Shown here in pieces: positions 34,864-43,269 of a stretch of 64,000 nt of DNA (positions are counted from its first letter, which is position 1; each line of letters starts with the position of its first letter). The notes under the pieces were generated by a model, which saw nothing but the letters and a program-made list of their open reading frames with translations, ran no database searches and had not been told where the DNA came from. The stretch is from assembly GCA_027069135.1 (NCBI GenBank), contig JALXFE010000181.1:1-64000 (forward strand). The letters run 5' to 3'. Position numbers and translations under genes: made by a program. Source of the DNA: Thermoanaerobaculia bacterium (lineage in GTDB: Bacteria; Acidobacteriota; Thermoanaerobaculia; Multivoradales; JAHZIX01).

Positions 34864-35784
34864 ATGGCTCAGGGTATCGCCAAGGCGCCGCTCCCGGACC
34901 AACGCAATCTGGCCTGGTACGTCGACAAGACGGTTCAGGTCCTGGTCTTCGTCGGCGGGATCTCCGCCATTCTCCTGATTTTGGGGATCTTCGTCTTCAT
35001 CACCAAAGAGGGCATGGGCTTCATCACCCAGACCTTAGACATCGGTGAGTTCTTCACCTCTCCCAATTGGCGGCCGACCTCCGAGAACCGGCCGACCTAC
35101 GGAGCTCTGGCCCTGATCGCCGGCACCGCCAGCGTCACCGGTCTCGCCATGCTCGTGGCCGTGCCCTTCTCCCTGGGAGCGGCGATCTTCATCGGGGAGT
35201 TCGCCACCGGCAAGACACGGGAGATTCTCAAGATCTTAGTCGAGATGCTCGCCGCCATCCCTTCGGTGGTCTGGGGGTTCATCGGCCTTTCGATCATGAA
35301 CCCGCTGATCATCGACCTCTTCAACGTGCCGGTGGGCTTGAACGTCCTCAACTCCGGCCTGATTCTGGGCCTCATGGCGGCACCGATCATGACCACACTC
35401 GCGGAAGATGCCTTGAAGGCGGTGCCCGACGGCTACCGGGAAGCTGCCGAGGCCATGGGCGCCACCCGCTGGCAGGTAATCTTCCGGGTGGTCTTCCCGG
35501 CGGCCAAGAACGGTCTGGTCGCCGCCGTATTGCTCGGGGTTGGCCGTGGTTTCGGAGAGACCATGGCGGTACTCATGGCCAGTGGCCACTCCATCAACAT
35601 TCCCACCAGCCCCTTCGATTCGGTGCGGGCCCTGACCGCCACCATCGCCGCGGAGTTGGGGGAGACCGCCGTGGGATCGGATCATTACCGGGCACTCTTT
35701 ACTCTCGGCATCTTCCTGTTCGCCATCACCTTTCTTATCAATCTCACCGCCGACCTGGTGGTGCGCGGCCCCCGGAAGCGCTAG
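34864..35784 (+). CDS. pstC: Phosphate ABC transporter permease PstC
   Basis: A 306-residue inner-membrane permease with six membrane segments. The ABC-coupling EAA loop is PDGYREAAEAMGATRWQVIFRVVFP shortened here to its key part EAAEAMGATRWQ. It starts two bases after the PhoU stop and is followed two bases on by pstA. It pairs with PstA to form the phosphate channel. Confidence 0.95.
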   Translation: MAQGIAKAPLPDQRNLAWYVDKTVQVLVFVGGISAILLILGIFVFITKEGMGFITQTLDIGEFFTSPNWRPTSENRPTYGALALIAGTASVTGLAMLVAVPFSLGAAIFIGEFATGKTREILKILVEMLAAIPSVVWGFIGLSIMNPLIIDLFNVPVGLNVLNSGLILGLMAAPIMTTLAEDALKAVPDGYREAAEAMGATRWQVIFRVVFPAAKNGLVAAVLLGVGRGFGETMAVLMASGHSINIPTSPFDSVRALTATIAAELGETAVGSDHYRALFTLGIFLFAITFLINLTADLVVRGPRKR

Positions 35785-35786
35785 CG

Positions 35787-36656
35787 ATGTTCGAAGCAAC
35801 CGAGCTCAATCACCGCAACCAACGCACGGAAAAGCTGTGGCGGTTGCTCTTCCTCATGATGACCTTGCTCCTGATTCTTCCAGTAGCGGTCATCCTGACG
35901 GTCCTGGTGGTCAAGGGCGGGCCTTCCCTCTCCATCGACTTCCTTTTCACGGAGCCAACCCAGGGGATGACCGCCGGAGGGATCCTACCGGCCCTGGTGG
36001 GAACCGTCTGGCTGGTGGTCGTGGCGCTGATCGCCTCGGTGCCCATCGGGGTTGCCGCTGCCCTCTACCTCTCTGAATACGCCCCGGACAACTGGCTCAC
36101 CCGCATCATCAACCTGGCCATCATCAATCTGGCAGGCGTTCCCTCCATCGTCCACGCCCTCTTCGGCGTCGGTGCCTTCGTAGCCTTCTTTCGCTTTGGA
36201 ACGAGCATCTTGGCCGCCAGCCTGACTCTCGCGGTGATGACTCTCCCGGTTGTCATCGTCTCCACTCGGGAAGCCTTGAAAGCGGTGCCCCAAGCCTTCC
36301 GGGAGGCCTGTTGGAATATGGGCGCCACCCGCTGGCAGACCATCCGAAAAGTGGTTCTTCCGAACTCCGTGAGCGGAATCTTGACCGGAGTGATCCTCGA
36401 GGTATCGCGGACCGCCGGCGAGACGGCGCCTATCATGTTTACCGGGGCGGCCTTCTTTCTACCCTTCTTGCCCCAGAGTGTCTACGACCAGACCATGGCC
36501 CTATCACTCCACCTCTTCGTGGTCTCGACCCAAGTACCCGATGTACCGGAGGGACTCCCCTTCGGTGTCGCGCTGGTATTGATCGGCCTGGTGCTCTCGA
36601 TGAACGCGGTTTCGATTGGCTTTCGCATGGTCCTACGGGGGAAGAAAAAGTGGTAA
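35787..36656 (+). CDS. pstA: Phosphate ABC transporter permease PstA
   Basis: A 289-residue permease with six membrane segments and the coupling loop FREACWNMGATRWQTI. The frame is open far upstream of 35787 but that part lies over pstC; the ATG two bases after the pstC stop gives the family's normal N-terminus. It overlaps the start of the first pstB by seven bases. Confidence 0.95.
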   Translation: MFEATELNHRNQRTEKLWRLLFLMMTLLLILPVAVILTVLVVKGGPSLSIDFLFTEPTQGMTAGGILPALVGTVWLVVVALIASVPIGVAAALYLSEYAPDNWLTRIINLAIINLAGVPSIVHALFGVGAFVAFFRFGTSILAASLTLAVMTLPVVIVSTREALKAVPQAFREACWNMGATRWQTIRKVVLPNSVSGILTGVILEVSRTAGETAPIMFTGAAFFLPFLPQSVYDQTMALSLHLFVVSTQVPDVPEGLPFGVALVLIGLVLSMNAVSIGFRMVLRGKKKW

Positions 36657-37426
36657 CACCTACCCGAGATCGCCAGCCGAAGGTTCAGGTTCGTGATCTG
36701 TCGATTCATTACGGTGGCAAGGCCGCTCTGGCCGGGGCCACCTTCGAGATCCACGAACACGAGATCTTCGGCATCATCGGCCCCGCCGGGAGCGGCAAGA
36801 CCTCGTTCCTTCGCGCCATGAACCGCATGGATCTCTTCAACCCCGCCATGGAGGTGGGAGGCGAAATCTCCATGGACGGAAAAGACGTCCGCAAATGGAA
36901 GAACGTCTACGCCCTGCGGCGGCGTATCGGGGTGGTCTTTCCCCTCCCCGTCGGTCTGCCGATGTCGATCTACGAAAACGTCGCCCTGGCCCCCCGCCTC
37001 GGTGGCACACGCAAACGGGCGGATCTCGATGTCATCGTCGAGCGATGCCTCACCCGCGCCGCTCTCTGGGACGAAGTCAAGGATCGCCTGGATTCCTTGG
37101 GAAGCCTTCTCTCCGGCGGTCAGCAACAGCGCCTGACCATCGCTCGGGCGCTCTCCCAGGAACCGGAATTGCTCCTCCTGGATGAGTTCTCGATCGCCGT
37201 AGACCCGGTGACCACGATGAAGATCGAAGATGTTCTCAAAGAGCTCCGCCAGGAGCTGACGATCGTCCTGGTGACCAATCTCGTCCAACAGGCGCGCCGC
37301 CTTGCAGACCGAACCGCGTTCTTTCTCACGGGAGAATTGGTGGAGGTGGCCCCTACCGAAGATCTGTTTACCGGCGGAGCCAGCGACGAGCGCACCACCG
37401 CCTACGTGGAGGGTCGTTTTGGTTGA
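36650..37426 (+). CDS. pstB: Phosphate ABC transporter ATPase PstB1 with degenerate catalytic residues
   Basis: A 258-residue PstB-like ATPase. Walker A GPAGSGKT (residues 44-51), signature LSGGQ (154-158) and Walker B LLLLDE (174-179) are intact. The Q-loop Gln of PstB (VFQKPNPFPMS) is replaced by Pro98 (VFPLPVGLPMS), and the switch His (VTHN) by Asn210 (VTNL). The D-loop region reads FSIAVDP instead of PTSALDP. Such losses prevent normal hydrolysis at its own ATP site, but its signature can complete the site of a partner. GTG start with GGGGAAG upstream, overlapping pstA. It probably pairs with the second PstB encoded directly downstream. Confidence 0.9.
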   Translation: MVTPTRDRQPKVQVRDLSIHYGGKAALAGATFEIHEHEIFGIIGPAGSGKTSFLRAMNRMDLFNPAMEVGGEISMDGKDVRKWKNVYALRRRIGVVFPLPVGLPMSIYENVALAPRLGGTRKRADLDVIVERCLTRAALWDEVKDRLDSLGSLLSGGQQQRLTIARALSQEPELLLLDEFSIAVDPVTTMKIEDVLKELRQELTIVLVTNLVQQARRLADRTAFFLTGELVEVAPTEDLFTGGASDERTTAYVEGRFG

Positions 37427-38246
37427 CCTAGAGACACTTCCCGAGGAACCGTCGGAGTCTGCGGCGCCGGAAGTGGACATTGTCCACGCCATCGAGACCC
37501 GTAAGCTCAATCTCTGGTACGGCACTTTCCAGGCGATCTTTGATGTCGACCTGGAGGTGAAACACAACCTGATCACCTCCATGATAGGACCCTCCGGCTG
37601 CGGCAAATCGACATTCTTGAGGTGCTGCAACCGCATCAACGAACGCCTCGGCTACGTTCGGACCACCGGCGCCGTAGAAATCCTCGGCCACGATATCTAC
37701 GCCCCGGAAGTCGAGCTGATCCAGGTCCGCAAGCAAGTGGGCATGGTCTTCCAGCGGCCCAACCCTTTGCCCCTTTCCATCCGCGACAACATCCTCTTCG
37801 GCGCCCGCCTCCACGATCCCGAAGCCGCCAAGGCGAGCCGGGCTGCTCAGGATGACATCGTAGAGAAGGCCCTGACTCGGGTTCTACTGTGGGATACCGT
37901 CAAGGACCGCTTGGGGCACAGCGCCCGAGAGCTTTCCCTCGAAGAACAGCAGAAGCTCTGCATCGCCCGCCTGCTACCCGTACAACCGAAAGTCCTCCTC
38001 ATGGACGAGCCTTGCTCCGCCCTCGACCCCAAAGGAACCGAGGCCGTCGAGGAGCTGATCTGGGAGCTGCGGGAGGCCTACACCATCCTCATCGTCACTC
38101 ACAACATGGCCCAGGCCCGGCGAGCCAGTGACGAATGCATCTTCATGCTCCACGGCAAGGTCGTCGAGCACACCAAAACAGCGGAGATGTTCGTCACTCC
38201 CATCCACAAAGAAACCGCGGACTACATCGAGGGTAGGTACGGGTAG
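37419..38246 (+). CDS. pstB: Phosphate ABC transporter ATPase PstB2 with degenerate signature
   Basis: A 275-residue PstB-like ATPase. Walker A GPSGCGKST (57-65), Q-loop Gln112 (VFQRPNPLPLS), Walker B KVLLMDE (191-197) with catalytic Glu197, and switch His228 (IVTHNM) are all intact. The ABC signature is LSLEE (172-176) instead of LSGGQ. The TTG start at 37419 overlaps pstB1 by eight bases and has GGAGGG five bases upstream. The losses are complementary to those in PstB1, suggesting an obligate heterodimer with one competent ATP site. Confidence 0.88.
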   Translation: MVDLETLPEEPSESAAPEVDIVHAIETRKLNLWYGTFQAIFDVDLEVKHNLITSMIGPSGCGKSTFLRCCNRINERLGYVRTTGAVEILGHDIYAPEVELIQVRKQVGMVFQRPNPLPLSIRDNILFGARLHDPEAAKASRAAQDDIVEKALTRVLLWDTVKDRLGHSARELSLEEQQKLCIARLLPVQPKVLLMDEPCSALDPKGTEAVEELIWELREAYTILIVTHNMAQARRASDECIFMLHGKVVEHTKTAEMFVTPIHKETADYIEGRYG

Positions 38247-38300
38247 CCTTCCGATTACCTGAGGTCTCGAGAACGTCCGTCACCCCGACTCGGCCGCTCC

Positions 38301-38321
38301 GTGGTACCACCACGATCGTGG
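38301..38321 (+). promoter_or_regulatory. Overlapping palindromes, toxin-antitoxin operator
   Basis: GTGGTACCAC (38301-38310) and CCACGATCGTGG (38310-38321) are both perfect palindromes sharing one base. They lie about 50 bases before the Phd-type antitoxin start. This is typical of a conditional-cooperativity operator, bound by antitoxin and toxin-antitoxin complexes. The role is inferred. Confidence 0.6.
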
Positions 38322-38368
38322 TATGGTCACCAAGATGGCTATTTGATTGTCGACCCAGGAGAGAAGCC

Positions 38369-38647
38369 ATGCCCCAGTACTCCATCGCAGAAGCGAAAAA
38401 CGGTTTGCCCAAGCTCGTTCGGGAGGCAGAAGCCGGCAATGACATAGAGCTCACCCGCCGAGGCAAACCGGTCGCGATGGTCGTCGGTACCCGCAGGTAC
38501 GAGAGGCTGACGGCGAATCGGTCGAGCTTCTGGGAGTCCTATCAGCAATTCCGGCAGCAGCATGACCTGGTCGCCCTCGATCTCGATCCCTCGGAAATCT
38601 TCGATCGCGACCGGGATCCATCGACCGGCCGGGACTTCACTTGGTGA
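38369..38647 (+). CDS. Phd/YefM-type antitoxin
   Basis: A 92-residue antitoxin. The N-terminal DNA-binding Phd/YefM fold is clear: YSIAEAKNGLPKLVREAEAGNDIELTRRGKPVAMVV, of which SIAEAKNGLPKLV and ITRRGKPVA-like LTRRGKPVA are diagnostic. The C-terminal tail would wrap the toxin. AGGAG lies upstream of the ATG. Its stop overlaps the PIN toxin start by four bases. Confidence 0.88.
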   Translation: MPQYSIAEAKNGLPKLVREAEAGNDIELTRRGKPVAMVVGTRRYERLTANRSSFWESYQQFRQQHDLVALDLDPSEIFDRDRDPSTGRDFTW

Positions 38648-39078
38648 AACGCCGTTACCTTCTAGACACCAACGTCCTCTCGGAGCCCATCCGACCCGAG
38701 CCCAATTCCGAGGTGGTCCGACGGCTCCGCGAGAACGAGGCCGTGATCGCCTTGGCAGCTCCTGTCTGGCACGAGTTCGTCCACGGAGCGGAGCTCCTCG
38801 AGAGATCGAAAAAACGACGAATGATTGAGCACTACCTTGCCACTGTCGTTCGGTCCAGTTTTCCGATTCTGTCCTACGATGAGCTAGCGGCAGACTGGCA
38901 TGCGCGCGAGCGAGCCCGGCTCACCAAGGCTGGTTGGACGCCAACCTTCGTAGACGGCCAGATCGCGGCGATCGCGAAGACGAACGATCTGGTTCTGGTA
39001 ACGGCCAACCGGAAAGACTTTGAACGCTTCTCGGGGCTCGCCATGGAAGACTGGAGCTCGACACCTACCAGCCAGTAG
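38644..39078 (+). CDS. vapC: PIN-domain toxin (VapC-like RNase)
   Basis: A 144-residue PIN RNase. Acidic metal-binding residues are visible in LLDTNVLSE, in the HEFVHGAELL helix and in TFVDGQIAAIA, with a final Asn/Asp pair in VTANRKDFERF. GTG start within the antitoxin stop (GTGA). It forms a type II module with the Phd-type antitoxin. Confidence 0.88.
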   Translation: MKRRYLLDTNVLSEPIRPEPNSEVVRRLRENEAVIALAAPVWHEFVHGAELLERSKKRRMIEHYLATVVRSSFPILSYDELAADWHARERARLTKAGWTPTFVDGQIAAIAKTNDLVLVTANRKDFERFSGLAMEDWSSTPTSQ

Positions 39079-39304
39079 CCAGGGCCCCAGGCCCGCCGCA
39101 ATATCGGGGAGCAAACTCGTCACCCCCTTGGGCCATCTAAGGTTTCGTCGGTCCGATCAGCCCATTCCTTCAGATGACTGAGCAATAGGCTAAAGACCTT
39201 TGCAGCCGACCCTCGAAGTCGCGCAACTCGCCAGCCACCTCCTCCGGGCGGACGCAGCCAAGTCCTTCCCGGATCACTAGGATTCTCGAGCCATATGTAC
39301 GGTT

Positions 39305-39315
39305 CCATGCTATGG
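39305..39315 (+). promoter_or_regulatory. Candidate operator of second toxin-antitoxin pair
   Basis: CCATGCTATGG has 4-base inverted arms and ends nine bases before the RHH antitoxin start. It lies between two copies of CCATATG (39291 and 39321). The role is inferred from position. Confidence 0.3.
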
Positions 39316-39324
39316 TCGGCCCAT

Positions 39325-39564
39325 ATGAAAACGACTCTCGACCTCGATGATGTCCTCCTCATGGAAGCGAAACGTCGTGCCAGCCTGTCCGGCTGTACGC
39401 TTAAGGCCTTCGTGGAAGAGGCCCTTCGCGCCCGTCTGCTACCTCGGCCAGAAGCCGTTCCACCTTTCAAGTTAAAGTTACCGGTGGTGGACGGTTCCGC
39501 TCCTCCGGCGGTAGATGTTGCCGACCGCCGGACCCTCTACGACTTCATGAGCGACGACCCTTGA
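39325..39564 (+). CDS. vapB: VapB-like ribbon-helix-helix antitoxin
   Basis: A 79-residue antitoxin. The N-terminal RHH strand-helix is MKTTLDLDDVLLMEAKRRA followed by SGCTLKAFVEEALRARL. The Pro-rich C-terminal tail would bind the toxin. The start at 39325 fits the family; its ribosome-binding site is weak, and ATG 39307 is an alternative. It overlaps the following toxin by four bases. Confidence 0.82.
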   Translation: MKTTLDLDDVLLMEAKRRASLSGCTLKAFVEEALRARLLPRPEAVPPFKLKLPVVDGSAPPAVDVADRRTLYDFMSDDP

Positions 39565-39998
39565 TCGCGGTAGACAGCAACGTGTTGATCGCGGCGCACC
39601 GCTCGGAGCACCCTCAACACTCCTGCTCCGCAGGGTTTCTCGCCGAGATCGCAGAAGGTGCCAGCCCTTGGACGCTCCCGGTTTTCTGCCTGGGCGAGTT
39701 CTTACGGGTCGTGACCCATCCTCGGGTCTTCAGCCCTCCCTCCAGCCAGGAGGTCGCCCTCCTATTTCTCGATCGTCTGCTGGAGAGCCCGACGGCTCGG
39801 CTCCTGGTGCCCGGCCCACGATATTGGCCCCTCCTCAAAGCTTCCTCGAAACAGGCGGCGGCGACCGGCAACCTGATCTTCGATGCGCAAATCGCCGCCC
39901 TGTGCCAAGAGCATGGCGCACTGGAGCTTGTGACCTTCGACCGCGACTTCGATCGGTTCCCTCAGCTGACGCCCCGACAGCCTTCCCCTGGGCAATGA
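39561..39998 (+). CDS. vapC: PIN-domain toxin (VapC-like RNase)
   Basis: A 145-residue PIN RNase. Catalytic acidic residues are visible in AVDSNVLIAAH, LGEFLRVVTH, LIFDAQIAAL and TFDRDFDRF. TTG start overlapping the antitoxin stop (TTGA). It is the second PIN module in 1.7 kb, of a different antitoxin type from the first. Confidence 0.85.
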   Translation: MIAVDSNVLIAAHRSEHPQHSCSAGFLAEIAEGASPWTLPVFCLGEFLRVVTHPRVFSPPSSQEVALLFLDRLLESPTARLLVPGPRYWPLLKASSKQAAATGNLIFDAQIAALCQEHGALELVTFDRDFDRFPQLTPRQPSPGQ

Positions 39999-40026
39999 GC
40001 GGGCTTGCAATCGTTTCCATGCCATA

Positions 40027-41325
40027 TCAGCTCCCGAAAGTAGATTCCCCGGCCCGCCTGCGGCCCCGGCGCAAGGCCACCACGAGCCCCAGGCCATTGC
40101 TGGCGGTACCACCCAATAGGGCCCAGGCCCCCAGAGCTACGAGGAAACCGCTGCCGACGGCCAGACCGCCGGCCAGGGAAGGAACCCCAAGTGTCCAGCA
40201 GAGCAGGGCGCCGAGCTGCGCCGATCGGCATTGGAGTTGGTGGGGCGAAACCGTCGGCGGCTTCCCTGCCAATGCCTGGCCTCGCAACCAGGCATAGAGG
40301 GGCATCAAGCGGTGGCTTACGGCTACGATCAACTGGCCGAGAAACCCTAGCAGGCCCAGGACGCCGTACACCGGCGCCATCTGGAGCTTCCATTCCGGAT
40401 CCGTCGAGAAGATCAATACCATTCCCAATCCGGTCGCCGCCAGGAGATAGCCCAGCGAGAGGGCGATCTGGATCGTCGCAAGATCCGGGCGAACGACACC
40501 CTTCGCGGGCCGACGTCGGTGCCGAGCCATCCATAGGACCTGTAGCGCGAAGGCGGCGATGCCGGTAATCACCCAGACCGAGGCGAGGCGCAGCCCTGAA
40601 GGAAACGCGAAGGAGCTCACCGCCATGGCGAGGACCCCAGCCTCCAACCACAGCGCGGCCACCGTCAGCGAGGGGCCTTGCGGGGCCGAACTAGGGAGGA
40701 TCATCGGAATCAAACGCGAGGCAGACCCGAAGGCCACCAGGGTCGCCCACCCCACGGCGGCGAGATGAGCGTGACCGACAATGTGGGAGAGGACATCTCC
40801 AGGCAAAATATCGATAAAACGATCGACCGCGCTCAGGATGCCCAACGCCGCCGCCAGGACAAAATTGCAAAGAGCGAAGGCGTAATAAAGGCGGACTCCC
40901 AGCGCCACTGGAGCGGTGGCCAGGCGCCGAGCCAAGCGGTAGGTCACATAGACCGGAGCCGCCGCGACCACTAGCCCGGACCAGGCCACGCCGCTCCACT
41001 CCCCCAGCCAGAAATGGGCCACCAGCCCGGAAATGCCCGCCGCAAATCCCCCGGCGATCCATCCATCTGCCCGGCGGACCGGCAGGCGGGTGCGCAGAGC
41101 CATCGGTGCCAAGAGGTACATCACCCCGAGAATCGAGCCGGTAATCCAGCCCAGAGTGATCAAATGGGTCACCGCCAATGCTTTGGGGTGAACGAAGAAA
41201 CCCAAGAAACTATAGGGATCGGCGCCGATCACTGCGCAAGCCAGCGCCAAGCAGAGATGAGCCACGCCCAGGTAGAAGAGGGGCAGCCGAAGCGGCGGGA
41301 AGCGATCCGTCCCTAGAGAGCTCAT
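40027..41325 (-). CDS. NnrS-like / haem-copper-oxidase-subunit-I-like membrane protein
   Basis: A 432-residue membrane protein with about twelve transmembrane helices. Conserved His-containing helices resemble those in NnrS and haem-copper oxidase subunit I: VTHLITLGWITGSILGVMYL, SHIVGHAHLAAVGWATL and VSHRLMPLYAWL. NnrS-type proteins bind haem and copper and are linked to nitric oxide metabolism. The gene is separated from the nitrate locus by the tryptophan dioxygenase gene. It lacks the full set of oxidase ligands I would expect in a working oxidase, though this needs alignment. The start has only a weak ribosome-binding site. Confidence 0.6.
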   Translation of the reverse strand: MSSLGTDRFPPLRLPLFYLGVAHLCLALACAVIGADPYSFLGFFVHPKALAVTHLITLGWITGSILGVMYLLAPMALRTRLPVRRADGWIAGGFAAGISGLVAHFWLGEWSGVAWSGLVVAAAPVYVTYRLARRLATAPVALGVRLYYAFALCNFVLAAALGILSAVDRFIDILPGDVLSHIVGHAHLAAVGWATLVAFGSASRLIPMILPSSAPQGPSLTVAALWLEAGVLAMAVSSFAFPSGLRLASVWVITGIAAFALQVLWMARHRRRPAKGVVRPDLATIQIALSLGYLLAATGLGMVLIFSTDPEWKLQMAPVYGVLGLLGFLGQLIVAVSHRLMPLYAWLRGQALAGKPPTVSPHQLQCRSAQLGALLCWTLGVPSLAGGLAVGSGFLVALGAWALLGGTASNGLGLVVALRRGRRRAGESTFGS

Positions 41326-41596
41326 GGGAATTGGAAACCTTGCACTTCGATCCTTCTACGCCGAGCTTCGGAGATCCTGCCCGGAGAACATACCACCCCA
41401 AGATTCCCCTTTGTCCTCCGTGATCCCGGGGAAGTACTGACTGGCCCTGTGCCGGACCGCTAATCGAGAATCGGCGCCGGCTGCTGAGGAACCCAGGATC
41501 CCTTCAGGGCCGGCAAGACTCTGCCGAAAGACGCCGGGGAGAGCCTTCTTGCCAAATCTCACCCCTGATAGGATAGGCCCCAGCGAGGAACCGGAA

Positions 41597-41968
41597 ATGG
41601 CTGCCCACGTCACTACCAAGAAAGAGATCTTCAAGCGGTTACGGACCCATGCCGCACAGATTCGCGACTGTGGCGTGCATCGTCTGGGCCTTTTCGGCTC
41701 ATTCGCCCGGGACGCAGCCCACCTCGATAGCGATGTGGATCTACTCGTAGAATTTGAGCCCGGCGCCAAGACCTTCGATTCCTTCATGACCCTCGCCGAC
41801 CTGCTCGATAAGATCCTGGCCCGCCGCGTCGAGCTGGTCACCCGGGAATCCCTCAGCCCACACCTCGGCCCGCGAATCCTGGCGGAAACGGAGAATGTCC
41901 CGCTCTCACCCCCCCGGCGGCTGCCGGAAGCCGTAGCTGGCGGCGCCCACGACGGGGGGAAGGGCTGA
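41597..41968 (+). CDS. MNT-type minimal nucleotidyltransferase (orphan)
   Basis: A 123-residue protein of the MntA/KNTase-like family, which in HepT/MntA pairs adds AMP to the HEPN toxin. The active site is GLFGSFARDAAHLDSDVDLLVEF with the DxD metal pair. No HepT gene follows: the next gene is convergent and the two overlap by 63 bases at their 3' ends. The C-terminal 20 residues (LSPPRRLPEAVAGGAHDGGKG) come from this overlap and look unlike the family. It may be a remnant of a toxin-antitoxin module. Confidence 0.75.
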   Translation: MAAHVTTKKEIFKRLRTHAAQIRDCGVHRLGLFGSFARDAAHLDSDVDLLVEFEPGAKTFDSFMTLADLLDKILARRVELVTRESLSPHLGPRILAETENVPLSPPRRLPEAVAGGAHDGGKG

Positions 41969-43027
41969 GTCGCGGATCAGGAGGGTGCGGGTGGCCCAGA
42001 TGTCGCGGAAAATCCGATATTCGAGGGCCGTGCGATCGAGGTAGGCGACGCCGGCAGAACCGCCGGTGCCGGTGCGGTTGCCGATCACTCGCTCGACCAT
42101 GCGGGCGTGCCGTTGGCGGAAGCTGATGAAGGCTTGTTCCAGCGCCACGATCGAGTCGAGGACCGCCCGCGGCCAGGCGAGCAGGGGGAGCTCCCGGTAG
42201 CTCTCGATATATAGCAATGCCGCGCGGACGCGGCGGATGCGAAGGCGCTCGGTTCGGTCGTCGATCTCTTCCGCCATCAGGTGAGCACGGGCACCGGCCG
42301 CCTCCCGCTGGTAACGATCTCGCAGACGGCCGCTGTCCGTTTCGGTAAGGGCGAAGGAGGAGGCGCGCTCGCCTAAAGCCAGGATTTCCTCTTCTGCAGC
42401 AGCCGAGTAGGACTCGATGAAGGCGGCGACCACCGCCTCGTCGCCGTCATCGTCGGGACGGGAACCATTGATCGGGGTGCGGTGGACCCACCTCTCGACC
42501 GCATCGTGCAGGGAAGGCACATCCTTGAGCCGCGCCTCGACGCGCCGGTAGGCGGGGGATTTCGAGCCATCGTAGTGCTTGAGGGCGTCGAGATAGGATT
42601 CATGCCCCAAGGGAATCCGCTCGCCGGTCTTGAGCCCGAGGAGGATCTCGAGCTCGCGAAGCTGAGACGACTGGAAACCGCTGGCCGGGTAGAGTCCGTC
42701 CCTAAAGCTTAGGTAGTCCCGGGTCGTCATGGTTTCCATCAAGGAGAACTGGCTCGCCGCGTGGCGTAGAGTTTCCGTCGTGCGATCCAACCCGCGAACG
42801 GCCGCCGCCAATGCGGTTTCGGGAACGTGATCCTGGGCGAAGAGATCGCGGGCCGCCACGACCTCCCGCAGGGCCAGCTTGAACCACAGCTCCTCAATCT
42901 GGTGGATCACGATGAACAGGACTTCGTCGTTGCCCAACCCGGCCTCGGATCCAACGAGTCCCTTCTGCAGGGAGAGCAGCTCTTCCGTCTTAATGTAGTC
43001 CCAATAAGAGACCGGTCCGTCGCTCAT
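41906..43027 (-). CDS. kynA: Tryptophan 2,3-dioxygenase
   Basis: A 373-residue haem dioxygenase that opens the indole ring of L-tryptophan to N-formylkynurenine. The substrate-binding segment FIVIHQIEELWFK (His42) and the ASGFQSSQLRELE loop are typical. The C-terminal RHARMVERVIGNRTGTGGSAGVAYL carries the proximal haem His and the Thr/Gly-rich loop; I cite it in parts because it is long: RHARMVERVIG and GTGGSAG. The start at 43027 is supported by GAGGAG upstream; a longer frame to 43078 has no such support. No other kynurenine-pathway gene is nearby. Confidence 0.9.
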   Translation of the reverse strand: MSDGPVSYWDYIKTEELLSLQKGLVGSEAGLGNDEVLFIVIHQIEELWFKLALREVVAARDLFAQDHVPETALAAAVRGLDRTTETLRHAASQFSLMETMTTRDYLSFRDGLYPASGFQSSQLRELEILLGLKTGERIPLGHESYLDALKHYDGSKSPAYRRVEARLKDVPSLHDAVERWVHRTPINGSRPDDDGDEAVVAAFIESYSAAAEEEILALGERASSFALTETDSGRLRDRYQREAAGARAHLMAEEIDDRTERLRIRRVRAALLYIESYRELPLLAWPRAVLDSIVALEQAFISFRQRHARMVERVIGNRTGTGGSAGVAYLDRTALEYRIFRDIWATRTLLIRDSALPPVVGAASYGFRQPPGG

Positions 43028-43269
43028 AGGAAACTCCTCAAGAAAACCTAGGCCTCGTCGGGCTGGTGGTGATCGCAAGGCTTCGACCTCGCATTGGGGG
43101 ACGAGGATGCCCGCCGCTCCAACGAGCTCTCAACGATGGCTCGTCTCTCAGGCCTAGCGGCAGCTCATCTTCTCACGGATGGCCGGTCGCCTCCCCCTCT
43201 CTCGTTCAAAGAGCCTGCCCGCCAACGACAGGCAGACTCCTTGCCAGGACCCGTTGCCGGGGCTCGAGC

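Noticed and set aside
35067-35786. In-frame N-terminal extension of pstA
   Set aside because: It overlaps all of pstC in another frame, is not hydrophobic like a permease, and PstA has its normal N-terminus from 35787.
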